This document shows, one piece after another, positions 26,786-35,501 of a stretch of DNA of 64,000 bases; the stretch's first letter is position 1, and each line of letters starts with the position of its first letter. The stretch covers positions 22,600 to 86,599 of the forward strand of contig CAZGNV010000012.1 in the NCBI GenBank assembly GCA_964527835.1, given 5' to 3'. This stretch comes from JAFDCJ01 sp964527835 (GTDB lineage Bacteria; Desulfobacterota; Desulfobacteria; Desulfobacterales; JAFDCJ01). The notes below the pieces were generated by a model, which worked only from the letters and a program-made list of their open reading frames with translations, made no database searches and was not told the DNA's origin. Position numbers and translations under genes: made by a program.

Positions 26786-29700
26786 TTATTTTTTCCCAAA
26801 CAACAGTTTGGTAAATCGTCCGCCTGTTTCAATGGGGTCACCGGCATACCCCAAGGCCTTGAAGTCAATGTAGTTGCTCTTGCCGGTCAGTTCCTGAACG
26901 TCACTGCCGTGAGCGGCCATCACCCTGAAATCAATGCCCTTATGGGCCAGAGCGCTGAAATCCACGCCGGGTTTTTGCTGGTGGCAGCGGCCGCAGGACG
27001 GTTCCTTGGCCAGGGTCGGGTGGCACTCCGCACAGGAAAGGGCGTATTGCTTGGGCATCACCTCGTGGGTCAGCCCCCAGTACATCCGGGTTTCAACAAA
27101 CTCGTATTGGCCGCTGTACTCCAGCCCGGCGGCCTGCATGCCCTCTTCGGCGGCCTTGTTCCAGTCCCAGTGCTTCCAGTACCCTCCCCACAGCTTGGGG
27201 GCGATCAGGTACTTGTAAACGGCGTCGCTGATCTGCTTGCCGCCGTGAATTTTAAAGGGATAAATCCGGGCCGCCGGATCCTCCAGGCTGCCCACCGGCT
27301 TGGTCAAATCAGTAACCCCGTTTTCGTTGATGCGATCGCCCAGCAGGTAGCGCTTGACCGTGCCGTTGTACCAGGCATAGGTGGGCTTGACGGCTTCCTT
27401 CCAGCGAAAGCTGCCCTTCTTCTTATTGTAGGTGGGCATGCCATACTTGTCCCTGCCGGGCTTGATGTCCTGACCGGCCGTCGACCAGTCCCAGTAGACC
27501 TTGGTGGGCTTGCTTTTGGCGTACAGCGGGATGTGGCAGGTCTGACAGGCCACGTGCTTGGTGTGCCGGTTGAGGTGAAAATCCACCAGTTCCGCTCCGA
27601 TGTGGGGTCTGTCCGTGTGACAGTACTCGCAGGACAGATCGCCTTCCACGGCCGCCACGGAAACACTGCGCCCCGAGATCATGTGGTTGCGCGTCTTGTG
27701 GCAATACTGACACCTGAAATCCATTCCTTTTTCATCGACCCCCATGTGGACATCATGGTCACCGCTGGGATCCAGCAGGGCCGAATTCATATCCCCGTGC
27801 TTGATCGAATCGCCGCCGCCGCCGCGGAAATGACAGTTCATCCCGCAGGTCGCCCGGCTGGGCCGTCCCACATTTTTAGCCACCATGACCAGATCGACGT
27901 TCTTTTTGGGAAAACCGGCCCCGGGAGGGGCTTTCTTATAGGTTCCGGTGGTATCGTGGCAGACCAGGCAGTCGATACGGCCCATGTCGTTGAAATCGAA
28001 ATCAGCGTCCTTCCAGCCGTAGCCGATATGACAGCTGGTGCACCGGGGCCAGTTGCCGTTAAGGTTAATACAGAAATTATTGATGGTATTGCTGCGCTTG
28101 CCGAGATCAATGCGTTTTTCCTGGCCCACCGTGTAAGGCGAAGGCCCCTGCCACTTCCAGTGGGCGGTTTTCAGAATCGCATGACCCTCGTTGGGGTGAC
28201 AGGAAAGGCAGTTGGCGGTTACCGCCAGGGCATCCACCTCCCCGTCCAGCTGGACCAGTTGCTGGTGATCGGGAACCTTCTTGGCATGGCAGGCCAGACA
28301 ATCCGTGGGGGCCCGGGTGTCCAGGGTCCGGGCGATGGGACCGCGCACCATGGCGCTGTAAATCACCGGGCCCCGGATATGTGGCACCTGCTCGGCCTCC
28401 TGGTGGCAGTCCATGCACAACTGATGATAGGCGCCCTTGAGCCCGGGGGTGTTCAGCTGCTTGGGGTTGAAGGGACGATCGTGGCAGACCGAACAGCTGA
28501 CCGGCACCTCCTGTTTTTGCTGCAGCAGGGCCATGGTCACTGGTTCGCCGTATTTATCCCCCTCTTCGCGCGGCATTCGGTGATGGCAGATGCTGCAGTC
28601 CCGCAGCACATTGGCATGCTTGCCGTGCATGAACCGCACCGCTTCGTAAATGTCGCTGTAGCGATTGACCACCGCGCTGTTGAGAATCCGCAGCTTGGGC
28701 GCATCGTCAATGGACGGCACCACCTCTTCAAAAACCGGCAGCGGGGTTTTGACAGTCTCTGCAGCGCTCTGGGCTGCATCCACCCGGCCATGCCAGCCAA
28801 AGGTCACCGCCAGGGCGAACAGGGCCAGCACGGTGGTGGACATCTTCTTGGGCTGCGCTCCGAGCACCGGAAAAATGAACACGAACACCCGGTACAAAAA
28901 CATGAGGGTGGCGATCAGCCCCACGGTGATGAACACCTCGCCCAGGGCCGGGAAGTATTGTTCAATCATGTACGGCGGAGTGTAGCTGGTGACAAAAACG
29001 TTGATGCGGTTGAGCAAAATGCCCAGCACCCAGATTGTGGAGGCGAAAAACAGCCAGCCGGCGGATTCGCGCACCCGTCTGAACAGCAGCAGCACAAAGG
29101 GCAGGATAGCGCCGAAAAGCACTTCCACCACAAAGGCATTGGTCTGGAAAGTGCCGTCGAGCAGGTAGACGTATGTGCCGCGCACGATCATGTCCCCAAT
29201 CTTGAACACCAGGTAAATGCCCATCAAAAGCGGCATGAATTTGGCCAGCGGGGTGAGCACCTCCATTTCCGGCCGCCGGTTGAAGGACTTGGCCACGACA
29301 ATGGATTCAAAGGTCACCATGGGGTAACCGGCGGCAAAAGCCGACAGTAAAAACAGCAGCGGCAAGATGGGGGTGTACCACAGGGGGTGGACCTTGTACG
29401 GGGCGATAAGCATCAGCGATCCCAGACTCGACTGATGCAGACAGGACAGCACAATGCCGGCAATGATGAAAAAAAACATCACCTTGCCAAGAATCCTGTC
29501 AGCGATGGCAAGCAACCCTTCCACGGCACCGTTTAGGGCCGACAGGGGCCCGGGCAGCCGCACCCGCCCCTTGAAGCGTTCGATGACGATGGGGATAAAT
29601 TCGATGTACAGTACATGCAGGTAAATCATCACGCACATGGCCACTTCAAACAGCACCGAGTTGCCGTTGTGATTGAAGATGGGACTGGTGATGTTCCAGT

Positions 29701-30049
29701 AGCGCCCGATGTCCACCAGCAAACCCAGCACCACGAATGTGTAACCCAGCATGGCGGTCAGCAAGGCGGGCCGGATAACGGCATGGTACTGGTCCCGGTT
29801 GAACACGTAGGCAATGGCGCCCGTGGTAAATCCACCGGCCGCCAGGGCCACGCCGGAAGCCACGTCGATCCCGATCCAGATGCCCCAGGGAAATTGATTG
29901 TTCAGGTTGGCCACCTTGCCGATGCCGAAAAGAAAACGCGCCATCATAAAAGCCAGGCCCACGGCCATCAGGGCCAGCAGCACCATGACTCCGGGCGTCA
30001 GGAACTTTTCCTCTTTTTCAAGCGGCACTGCATCATGATGCATGTTCAT
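26786..30049 (-). CDS. NrfD/HybB-type membrane protein fused to an octaheme tetrathionate reductase-like multiheme cytochrome
   Basis: 1087 residues. Residues 1-430 hold about ten hydrophobic segments like HybB/DsrP/PsrC quinone-reactive subunits (FPWGIWIGIDVASGVALAAG near the start). A further hydrophobic segment (about 440-460) leads to a periplasmic part (about 484-1025) with twelve CxxCH and one CxxxCH (CGMNCH). The stretch NGNWPRCTSCHIGYGWKD, DFNDMGRIDCLVCHDTTGTY is strikingly like octaheme tetrathionate reductase (OTR). The fusion would couple menaquinone to a multiheme catalytic or wire domain in one polypeptide. It overlaps the upstream Fe-S gene by one base (TGATG). OTR-type enzymes reduce tetrathionate, nitrite or hydroxylamine in vitro; the physiological substrate here is unknown. 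Confidence 0.92.
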   Translation of the reverse strand: MNMHHDAVPLEKEEKFLTPGVMVLLALMAVGLAFMMARFLFGIGKVANLNNQFPWGIWIGIDVASGVALAAGGFTTGAIAYVFNRDQYHAVIRPALLTAMLGYTFVVLGLLVDIGRYWNITSPIFNHNGNSVLFEVAMCVMIYLHVLYIEFIPIVIERFKGRVRLPGPLSALNGAVEGLLAIADRILGKVMFFFIIAGIVLSCLHQSSLGSLMLIAPYKVHPLWYTPILPLLFLLSAFAAGYPMVTFESIVVAKSFNRRPEMEVLTPLAKFMPLLMGIYLVFKIGDMIVRGTYVYLLDGTFQTNAFVVEVLFGAILPFVLLLFRRVRESAGWLFFASTIWVLGILLNRINVFVTSYTPPYMIEQYFPALGEVFITVGLIATLMFLYRVFVFIFPVLGAQPKKMSTTVLALFALAVTFGWHGRVDAAQSAAETVKTPLPVFEEVVPSIDDAPKLRILNSAVVNRYSDIYEAVRFMHGKHANVLRDCSICHHRMPREEGDKYGEPVTMALLQQKQEVPVSCSVCHDRPFNPKQLNTPGLKGAYHQLCMDCHQEAEQVPHIRGPVIYSAMVRGPIARTLDTRAPTDCLACHAKKVPDHQQLVQLDGEVDALAVTANCLSCHPNEGHAILKTAHWKWQGPSPYTVGQEKRIDLGKRSNTINNFCINLNGNWPRCTSCHIGYGWKDADFDFNDMGRIDCLVCHDTTGTYKKAPPGAGFPKKNVDLVMVAKNVGRPSRATCGMNCHFRGGGGDSIKHGDMNSALLDPSGDHDVHMGVDEKGMDFRCQYCHKTRNHMISGRSVSVAAVEGDLSCEYCHTDRPHIGAELVDFHLNRHTKHVACQTCHIPLYAKSKPTKVYWDWSTAGQDIKPGRDKYGMPTYNKKKGSFRWKEAVKPTYAWYNGTVKRYLLGDRINENGVTDLTKPVGSLEDPAARIYPFKIHGGKQISDAVYKYLIAPKLWGGYWKHWDWNKAAEEGMQAAGLEYSGQYEFVETRMYWGLTHEVMPKQYALSCAECHPTLAKEPSCGRCHQQKPGVDFSALAHKGIDFRVMAAHGSDVQELTGKSNYIDFKALGYAGDPIETGGRFTKLLFGKK

Positions 30050-30990
30050 CAGGCGTCTCCTTTCTCTTCAGACTCTTTTTGAGGGCCTTTTTCGCTGCCT
30101 TTCAGGTAGCCTGTGGCCCACATGACGCCGCCCAGGACCACAAACAGGCCGATGGGCGCGGCAAAATACTGAAACAGGCCGTGCTGGATGGCTTCGGTCA
30201 GCCGGGGCGGTGCCTTGGTGCCCAGCTTTGGAAAGCCGATGCGTTGGAAAGGCTCGGCCGCCAGGTACAGCCAGGAGGTTCCCCCCACTTCATGCTCCCC
30301 ATAGATGTGGTCGACGTATTTGCCGGGGTTGTTTTTCATCTTCCAGCGGGCCAGCCGCAGCAGCTCGGATTTCTTGCCAAAGGTAATGACCTCCCGCGGG
30401 CAGACCTGGGCGCAGGCGGGCAGTCCCCCGTCTTTGATTTCGTTGAAGCAGAAAGTGCATTTTCGAACCTCGGGTGTCAGGGCGTTATGATACTCGTAAG
30501 CCGGCACCTGGAAGGGGCAGGCCACCATGCAGTAGCGGCATCCGATGCACTTTTTGACGTCATAAATCACCGCTCCGTTGGGCTGCTTGGTCAGAGCGCC
30601 CACGATACAGGCCGAGACACAGGAAGGATCGTTGCAATGCATGCACTGGAACTTGACAAACGTCGGGCGCTTGCGCCAGGTCAACGAGCCGATCTGCTGC
30701 GGGTAGTACTTGTTAACCACGGTATAGGAAGTCTCGTCCATGCGCCGCTCGTTTTCCAGCACCGTCAACTCCTCAAAGGACGTTTTGGGTTTGGGCAGGT
30801 GATTGCGCTCATTGCAGGCCTGCTCACACTTGCGGCACCCGACACACAGAGTGGTGTCCACCAGACACCCGTAACTGTCGGCCGCCGCTTCGGGCGTCTT
30901 GGACGCCTGCGCTGTTTTGTTCTTGCTGGCCAGGGGGGCTGCCGCCAGCGCTCCTGTTAGTTTTAGAAAATGCCGTCGATTGATTTCCAT
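30049..30990 (-). CDS. TAT-exported 4Fe-4S protein with C-terminal membrane anchor (HybA/DsrO-like)
   Basis: 313 residues. ATG 30990 follows GGGGAA. Twin-arginine signal INRRHFLKLTGALAAAPLAS, four cluster motifs (CVGCRKCEQACN, CMHCNDPSCVSACI, CIGCRYCMVACP, CTFCFNEI...CAQVCP), and a C-terminal hydrophobic helix (IGLFVVLGGVMWATGYL) with a charged cytoplasmic tail. HybA-type subunits pass electrons between a periplasmic partner and an NrfD/HybB membrane protein, which is exactly the next gene. First gene of the respiratory operon. Confidence 0.93.
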   Translation of the reverse strand: MEINRRHFLKLTGALAAAPLASKNKTAQASKTPEAAADSYGCLVDTTLCVGCRKCEQACNERNHLPKPKTSFEELTVLENERRMDETSYTVVNKYYPQQIGSLTWRKRPTFVKFQCMHCNDPSCVSACIVGALTKQPNGAVIYDVKKCIGCRYCMVACPFQVPAYEYHNALTPEVRKCTFCFNEIKDGGLPACAQVCPREVITFGKKSELLRLARWKMKNNPGKYVDHIYGEHEVGGTSWLYLAAEPFQRIGFPKLGTKAPPRLTEAIQHGLFQYFAAPIGLFVVLGGVMWATGYLKGSEKGPQKESEEKGDA

Positions 30991-31034
30991 GGCGATTCCC
31001 CGCATTTTGTTGATTAAGATAAAATTGACACAAT

Positions 31035-31207
31035 CGTAAAAATTCAATTTTGAGCGACATCAACCCTTTTCGGAAAAAGAGCTGTGAAGGGTTGCGCGTT
31101 AAAAATCACAAGCTGTTTGAGGAGCTGGCGACGAGTTCTTGGGATTTAGGGTAACCCTGATACAGCTCCCGAAAAGGCTTGCGGGGCGAAAAATTGAACT
31201 TTTTACG
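31035..31207. repeat. Long palindromic intergenic repeat, copy 2
   Basis: Nested inverted repeat between the TusA-like gene and the Fe-S gene. Outer arms CGTAAAAATTCAATTTT and AAAAATTGAACTTTTTACG, inner arms GAGCTGT and ACAGCTC. Read on the minus strand, the core AAGAACTCGTCGCCAGC followed by CTCAAACAGCTTG matches copies 1 and 3. No gene inside. Confidence 0.75.
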
Positions 31208-31260
31208 GGATCATCAAAATTAATGAAATCGTAAAAGTCCGATTTTCAGAGCCTGCCGCT

Positions 31261-31491
31261 TCACCCTGTTTTTTCAATGGATATGCGGTATATTTCACCT
31301 TCCCTGCGCTGATTGACCACCCGGTCCGCGGAACGATTGACAATCATCAGGATGTTGTCGACCACATCGGGATCTCCAGCGACCACCTCCAGCACATCAT
31401 GGGCGCACAGACTGTTCAGCGCCTGATTGAACTTGAGCAAACACACCGGCCATGCAACTCCGGTAAGATTCAGTTCCGACTTTGAAGCCAT
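31261..31491 (-). CDS. TusA-like protein with displaced cysteine
   Basis: 76 residues from ATG 31491. The fold pattern fits TusA: ELNLTGVAWPVCLLKFNQAL, then VLEVVAGDPDVVDNILMIVN and a C-terminal strand GEIYRISIE. The usual CPxP motif reads WPVC, so the Cys is three residues downstream of its normal place. It could still bind persulfide, or act as a non-carrier. A sigma-54 promoter at 31540-31555 lies about 50 bases upstream, and the gene diverges from a sigma-54 activator. The respiratory operon follows after the palindromic repeat. Confidence 0.8.
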   Translation of the reverse strand: MASKSELNLTGVAWPVCLLKFNQALNSLCAHDVLEVVAGDPDVVDNILMIVNRSADRVVNQRREGEIYRISIEKTG

Positions 31492-31539
31492 CTGGATTCC
31501 TGGAAAATGGTTCCATATTGATATTATCGTCAGGCTTAA

Positions 31540-31555
31540 TGCAACAGTCATGCCT
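31540..31555 (-). promoter_or_regulatory. Sigma-54 promoter of the TusA-like gene
   Basis: Minus-strand AGGCATGACTGTTGCA: GG and GC separated by ten bases as in the -24/-12 consensus TGGCACG-N4-TTGCA, differing at the first base. The expected transcript start lies about 35 bases before the ATG at 31491. Confidence 0.72.
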
Positions 31556-31580
31556 CGGTGGCCCATATTGTTCAAAATTA

Positions 31581-31690
31581 TGTAACTATATGTAATAAAT
31601 ACTAAATAAATTTTTTAAATTTTCCTTGCAACCATCGTCACTGCTGTGTTATTTAAACACATGCTTAAACAGTTAAACAGGTGTTGAGAG
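31581..31690. promoter_or_regulatory. Candidate enhancer (UAS) sites of the sigma-54 activator
   Basis: TGTAACTATATGTAATA at 31581-31597 and a cluster TGTTATTTAAACA (31647-31659) plus AAACAGTTAAACAGGTGTT lie between the activator gene and the divergent sigma-54 promoter. The first is nearly the reverse complement of the palindrome at 62806-62827. Confidence 0.5.
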
Positions 31691-31699
31691 GACAACAAC

Positions 31700-33133
31700 A
31701 TGAACGAACGGGAAATCAACCGCTACTGGAAAAAAATCGTCAACACCATGAGTGAGGGGTTGATGCTAGTGGGGCTGGACGGAACCATCGTCTCTGTCAA
31801 TGAGGCCTTTGAACAGCTTACCGGATATACGGCCGCCGAGGTCATTGGCAGGCCGTGCACTTTGCTGGAGTGTGACGCCTGCGAGGGCACTATGAGGGCC
31901 TCGGAGCACAAATGGTGCCGGTTGTTTGAAAAAGGCGAGGTCATCAAATGCCGCTGCCACATTTTGAACAAGCAAGGCTCCTATGTGCCGGCGCTTAAAA
32001 ACGCGGCCGTTTTGAAGGACGACGACGGCACTCCCTTGGGTGCGGTGGAAATTTTGACCGACCTTTCCGAATTGGACCGCCTGGACGAGCAGGTGGAACA
32101 GCTTTCACGGCGCCTGGACAGCGAAGAGGGGTTTCATGGGCTGATCGGCAAGTCCCCGGCCATGCAAAAAGTCCTGGACGTGATTCAGAAGGCGGCCGGC
32201 AGTGAAGCTCCGGTGATCATCTACGGTGAAAGCGGCACCGGCAAGGAGCTGGCGGCCCGCGCCATTCACCAGCTGGGACGCAGAAAAAAAGGGCCCTTTG
32301 TGCAGTTCAACTGTGCCGCTCTGAACGAAGCGCTGCTGGAAAGTGAGCTGTTCGGACACATCAAAGGCGCCTTTACCGGGGCTTACCGCCATCGGCAGGG
32401 CCGTTTCGAGGCCGCCAACGGCGGCGATATTTTCCTGGACGAAATCGGCGATGTCCCCCTGTCCATCCAGGTCAAGCTGCTGCGGGTGCTGGAGACCAAG
32501 CAGTTTGAACATGTGGGCGACCACCGGCCCATTTCGGTGGACGTGCGCATCATCACCGCGACCAACAAAAACCTTGAAGAGCTGATTGCCCGCAAGCAAT
32601 TCCGCGAGGATCTTTTCTTTCGCATCAATGTTTTCCCGATCCACCTGCCCCCGCTGCGCGACCGCCTCGAGGACATCCCCCTGCTGGTCAACACCTTCGT
32701 GCAACGGCTGCGCTCCAGGACCGGGAAAAAAATATCCGGGCTGACCGCTGCCGCCATGGAGTGTTTTATGGAATACCTCTGGCCCGGCAATGTCCGGGAA
32801 CTGAAAAGCGCCCTGGAATTTGCCTTTGTCATCGCTGAAAGCGGCTTGATTGATCTCGACCAGCTGCCCCCGAAGATTACAGAATCCCGGTTGAAACCCA
32901 TCGAAGTGCAACCCGCCTCACCGGCAGCCGCCCAATTGCCGAATTCCGGGCACCGCCTGCCGCCGGGATACCACTCCGAAGAACCCGCTGAAAAAACAGC
33001 GCTGATTGCCGCCCTGCGTCAGACCAACGGCAACCAGTCCCAGGCCGCGCGCATTCTGGGCATCAATCGCGTCACGGTCTGGAACCGCATGAAAAAATAC
33101 GGCATTGATTTAAAACGGGTTTTGTCGGCCTGA
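31700..33133 (+). CDS. Sigma-54-dependent activator with Cys-rich PAS sensor (paralogue A)
   Basis: 477 residues. PAS domain (about 8-125) with Cys at 53, 58, 61, 73, 84 and 86; AAA+ domain with Walker A GESGTGKE (176-183), the sigma-54 contact loop GAFTGA, Walker B GGDIFLDEIG; and a C-terminal Fis-type helix-turn-helix (NQSQAARILGINRVTVWNRM). No receiver domain, so it senses a ligand or redox state directly through the PAS. The Cys pattern is shared with the proteins at 49557 and 61343. It is divergent from a TusA-like gene with a sigma-54 promoter, its likely target. Confidence 0.95.
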   Translation: MNEREINRYWKKIVNTMSEGLMLVGLDGTIVSVNEAFEQLTGYTAAEVIGRPCTLLECDACEGTMRASEHKWCRLFEKGEVIKCRCHILNKQGSYVPALKNAAVLKDDDGTPLGAVEILTDLSELDRLDEQVEQLSRRLDSEEGFHGLIGKSPAMQKVLDVIQKAAGSEAPVIIYGESGTGKELAARAIHQLGRRKKGPFVQFNCAALNEALLESELFGHIKGAFTGAYRHRQGRFEAANGGDIFLDEIGDVPLSIQVKLLRVLETKQFEHVGDHRPISVDVRIITATNKNLEELIARKQFREDLFFRINVFPIHLPPLRDRLEDIPLLVNTFVQRLRSRTGKKISGLTAAAMECFMEYLWPGNVRELKSALEFAFVIAESGLIDLDQLPPKITESRLKPIEVQPASPAAAQLPNSGHRLPPGYHSEEPAEKTALIAALRQTNGNQSQAARILGINRVTVWNRMKKYGIDLKRVLSA

Positions 33134-33296
33134 TGCCACCGGCCACAATTTGCCCATTACATCAGCACTGTTCTCTTTTTTCCTTGACAATCCAAGGGAA
33201 GCGATCCATTTTAAGTTATAAGCATATGCTCATTATCGTCTGTTGAACAGCTGCGGCAGCAACTGTACTTACAAAAACAGCAAACAAGGAATGCAA

Positions 33297-35444
33297 ATGA
33301 AATACCGCTGGAAACTGCTGATCCTGCTGCTCTGCATTTCAATTGTCCCGGTCGTTAGCTTGAGGACCTTCGGCATCCACAATGTCCGCCTGATGGCCGA
33401 AGCGCTTATCGACCGCAACCGGCAAAAGCAGGAAGATGAGGTTGCCGCCAAGCTGCATCTGCTCATCCAGGATTATTCCAGGGCCCTTGAAACCATCCGT
33501 GAAAAAGCCGAGATGGCGCTGTATTTCCAAACCTTCGGGATGTCAAGGCTCCTGAAAAACGAAGTACTGTGGCAACCGGCAGACACCATTGACAACCACT
33601 TGCTTTCACCTCTTCCGGAGGAAAAGGGGCAGGGCCATCGCACCCGGGGGACGCTGCCAGCCGTGCAAGACGTGCCGCTGGCGTCGGGGTTCGACTCAAG
33701 CCAGTGCTTTTCAATTCCGCCGCGGGTCGCGGAAAAACAGGCCCGGGCCGCCATGGCCGCCCTGCAAATGATGCTCCCCGTGTACCAGGCAGTCGAGCAG
33801 TACCTGGGGGACCTGGTGCTCAGGCAATACAGCGCCTTTGAAAACGGCATGTTCAGTGTTTATCCCTGCCGCCATGAAACACGAATGAGATTAGATGCCA
33901 GGAATCAGACATGGTACCGATCCGCCTTTGAAGAAAGCCTGACCGCCTGGTCCAGGCCGTATACGGATCCGCTCAGCGGACGAACCGTCATGGCGGTTTC
34001 CCTGCCCGTCACCCGGGAAGATGAAAGTGTCATCGGGGTCGGCAGCCTGCTGGTGCCCCTGAACAATCTCATCGACCCGGCGCTTTCAATTTTTGAAATT
34101 CCGTCGGGGACCCACTCGTTTTTGTGCACCCTGGCCATTGACCCTGCCACCGGCAAGGCCGGTGCGAAAATTGTTGCCGTCCGGAACCCGCCGGAAACAT
34201 CTGCCAGCGGGAAGGACGCGGACCCCGGGCACCAGTGGCTGGTGTCAGCAGACAAGATTCAAATGCGGCAACTGCTGGAAGATTTCGCGCGGCGCCGCTA
34301 CCATATTCGCCAGATGCCTTTCAACGAACGCATGAGCTACTGGGCCTATGGTCCTTTGCTGCATCACGGCACCGCTTTTGTCTTCGTCATACCGCGGAAT
34401 GAAATCCTGAAACAGAACCTGCCGGCCATCGAACTCATCCGCGCGCGCGTCAGCCGGGTTGAATTGTACACCGCCGCTTTCCTGGTTGTTCTGGTCGCCC
34501 TGGCTGTCTTGCTGGCACTTTGGTTTTCCCGCACGGTTACCCGGCCACTGGAGCTTTTAGCCACTGCCGCCAAAAAACTGGCCGCCGGCAATTTTGAGAC
34601 CACGGTGACCATCAAATCCCGGGATGAATTCGCCGAACTGGGCAAAATCTTCAACGAGATCGGCCCCCAGCTCAAAGAACGCTATAAAATGCGGCGCTCC
34701 CTTGATTTGGCCATGGAAATTCAGCAAAGCCTGCTGCCCGAATCCCCGCCCGAGCTTGCCGGGCTGGATATTCACGGGATGACCCTGTTCAGCGAAAAAA
34801 CCGGCGGCGATTATTACGACTACCTGTGCGTTACCAAAAAGGAACCGCCAAAGTTGTGCGTGGTGGTGGGCGATGTGACCGGACACGGGATTCCGGCGGC
34901 CCTTCTGATGGCCACCGCCAGCGCTTTTTTGCGCCTGCGTGCAACCCTGGCGGGCAGCTTGAAAGAGATTGTCGGAGATGTAAACCGCGAATTTTGCAGG
35001 GAGGTCGAAGCTTCCAGCCGCTTCATGACCCTGTTTATCGCGCGCATCGATCGCGAACGCAACCATATCCAATGGGTGCGCGCCGGCCATGATCCGGCCA
35101 TCCTGTACGATGCCGCCACCGATGCCTTCAGCCCTTTGAATGCAAACGGAGGATTGCCGCTGGGAGTGGCGACAGATTCGGTTTACCAGGAGTCGACACG
35201 GGCGATCAAAGCGGGGCAGATCATTTTCATGGGAACCGACGGCATCTGGGAAACCCGCAACCCGCAGGGGGATATGTTCGGCAAAGACCGGCTCAAACAG
35301 ATCATCCGCCAAAACGCCGGGGCATCCGCCAGGCAAATCGCCCTGGCAATCGTAAACGGGGTCACTGAATTTCGCGGGCTCCAGGAACAGGAGGACGACC
35401 TGACCCTGGTAATCATCAAGATTGAGGCAACCGAATCAACTTGA
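33297..35444 (+). CDS. Membrane-bound PP2C/SpoIIE phosphatase with HAMP domain
   Basis: 715 residues from ATG 33297 (AAGGA upstream). N-terminal membrane helix (KLLILLLCISIVPVVSL), a large extracytoplasmic sensor region with dCache-like features (TWYRSAFEESL, DPLSGRTVMAVSLPV), a second helix near residue 400 (FLVVLVALAVLLALWFS), HAMP linker (RPLELLATAAKKLAAGNF) and a SpoIIE catalytic domain with metal-binding GGDYYDYL, VGDVTGHGIPAALLMAT and IFMGTDGIWE. Such proteins dephosphorylate anti-anti-sigma factors; no STAS or anti-sigma gene is nearby. Confidence 0.92.
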   Translation: MKYRWKLLILLLCISIVPVVSLRTFGIHNVRLMAEALIDRNRQKQEDEVAAKLHLLIQDYSRALETIREKAEMALYFQTFGMSRLLKNEVLWQPADTIDNHLLSPLPEEKGQGHRTRGTLPAVQDVPLASGFDSSQCFSIPPRVAEKQARAAMAALQMMLPVYQAVEQYLGDLVLRQYSAFENGMFSVYPCRHETRMRLDARNQTWYRSAFEESLTAWSRPYTDPLSGRTVMAVSLPVTREDESVIGVGSLLVPLNNLIDPALSIFEIPSGTHSFLCTLAIDPATGKAGAKIVAVRNPPETSASGKDADPGHQWLVSADKIQMRQLLEDFARRRYHIRQMPFNERMSYWAYGPLLHHGTAFVFVIPRNEILKQNLPAIELIRARVSRVELYTAAFLVVLVALAVLLALWFSRTVTRPLELLATAAKKLAAGNFETTVTIKSRDEFAELGKIFNEIGPQLKERYKMRRSLDLAMEIQQSLLPESPPELAGLDIHGMTLFSEKTGGDYYDYLCVTKKEPPKLCVVVGDVTGHGIPAALLMATASAFLRLRATLAGSLKEIVGDVNREFCREVEASSRFMTLFIARIDRERNHIQWVRAGHDPAILYDAATDAFSPLNANGGLPLGVATDSVYQESTRAIKAGQIIFMGTDGIWETRNPQGDMFGKDRLKQIIRQNAGASARQIALAIVNGVTEFRGLQEQEDDLTLVIIKIEATEST

Positions 35445-35501
35445 TCCCCCCTTGGTTTCCCCGGCCGGGTTCCTTCAAAACGCATCCTATGAGGAAAAAA
35501 G

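Noticed and set aside
26909..29350. Very long open frame (over 800 codons) on the plus strand
   Set aside because: Antisense of the GC-rich multiheme/NrfD gene; composition is His/Gly/Ala-rich nonsense and the minus-strand gene has thirteen heme motifs.
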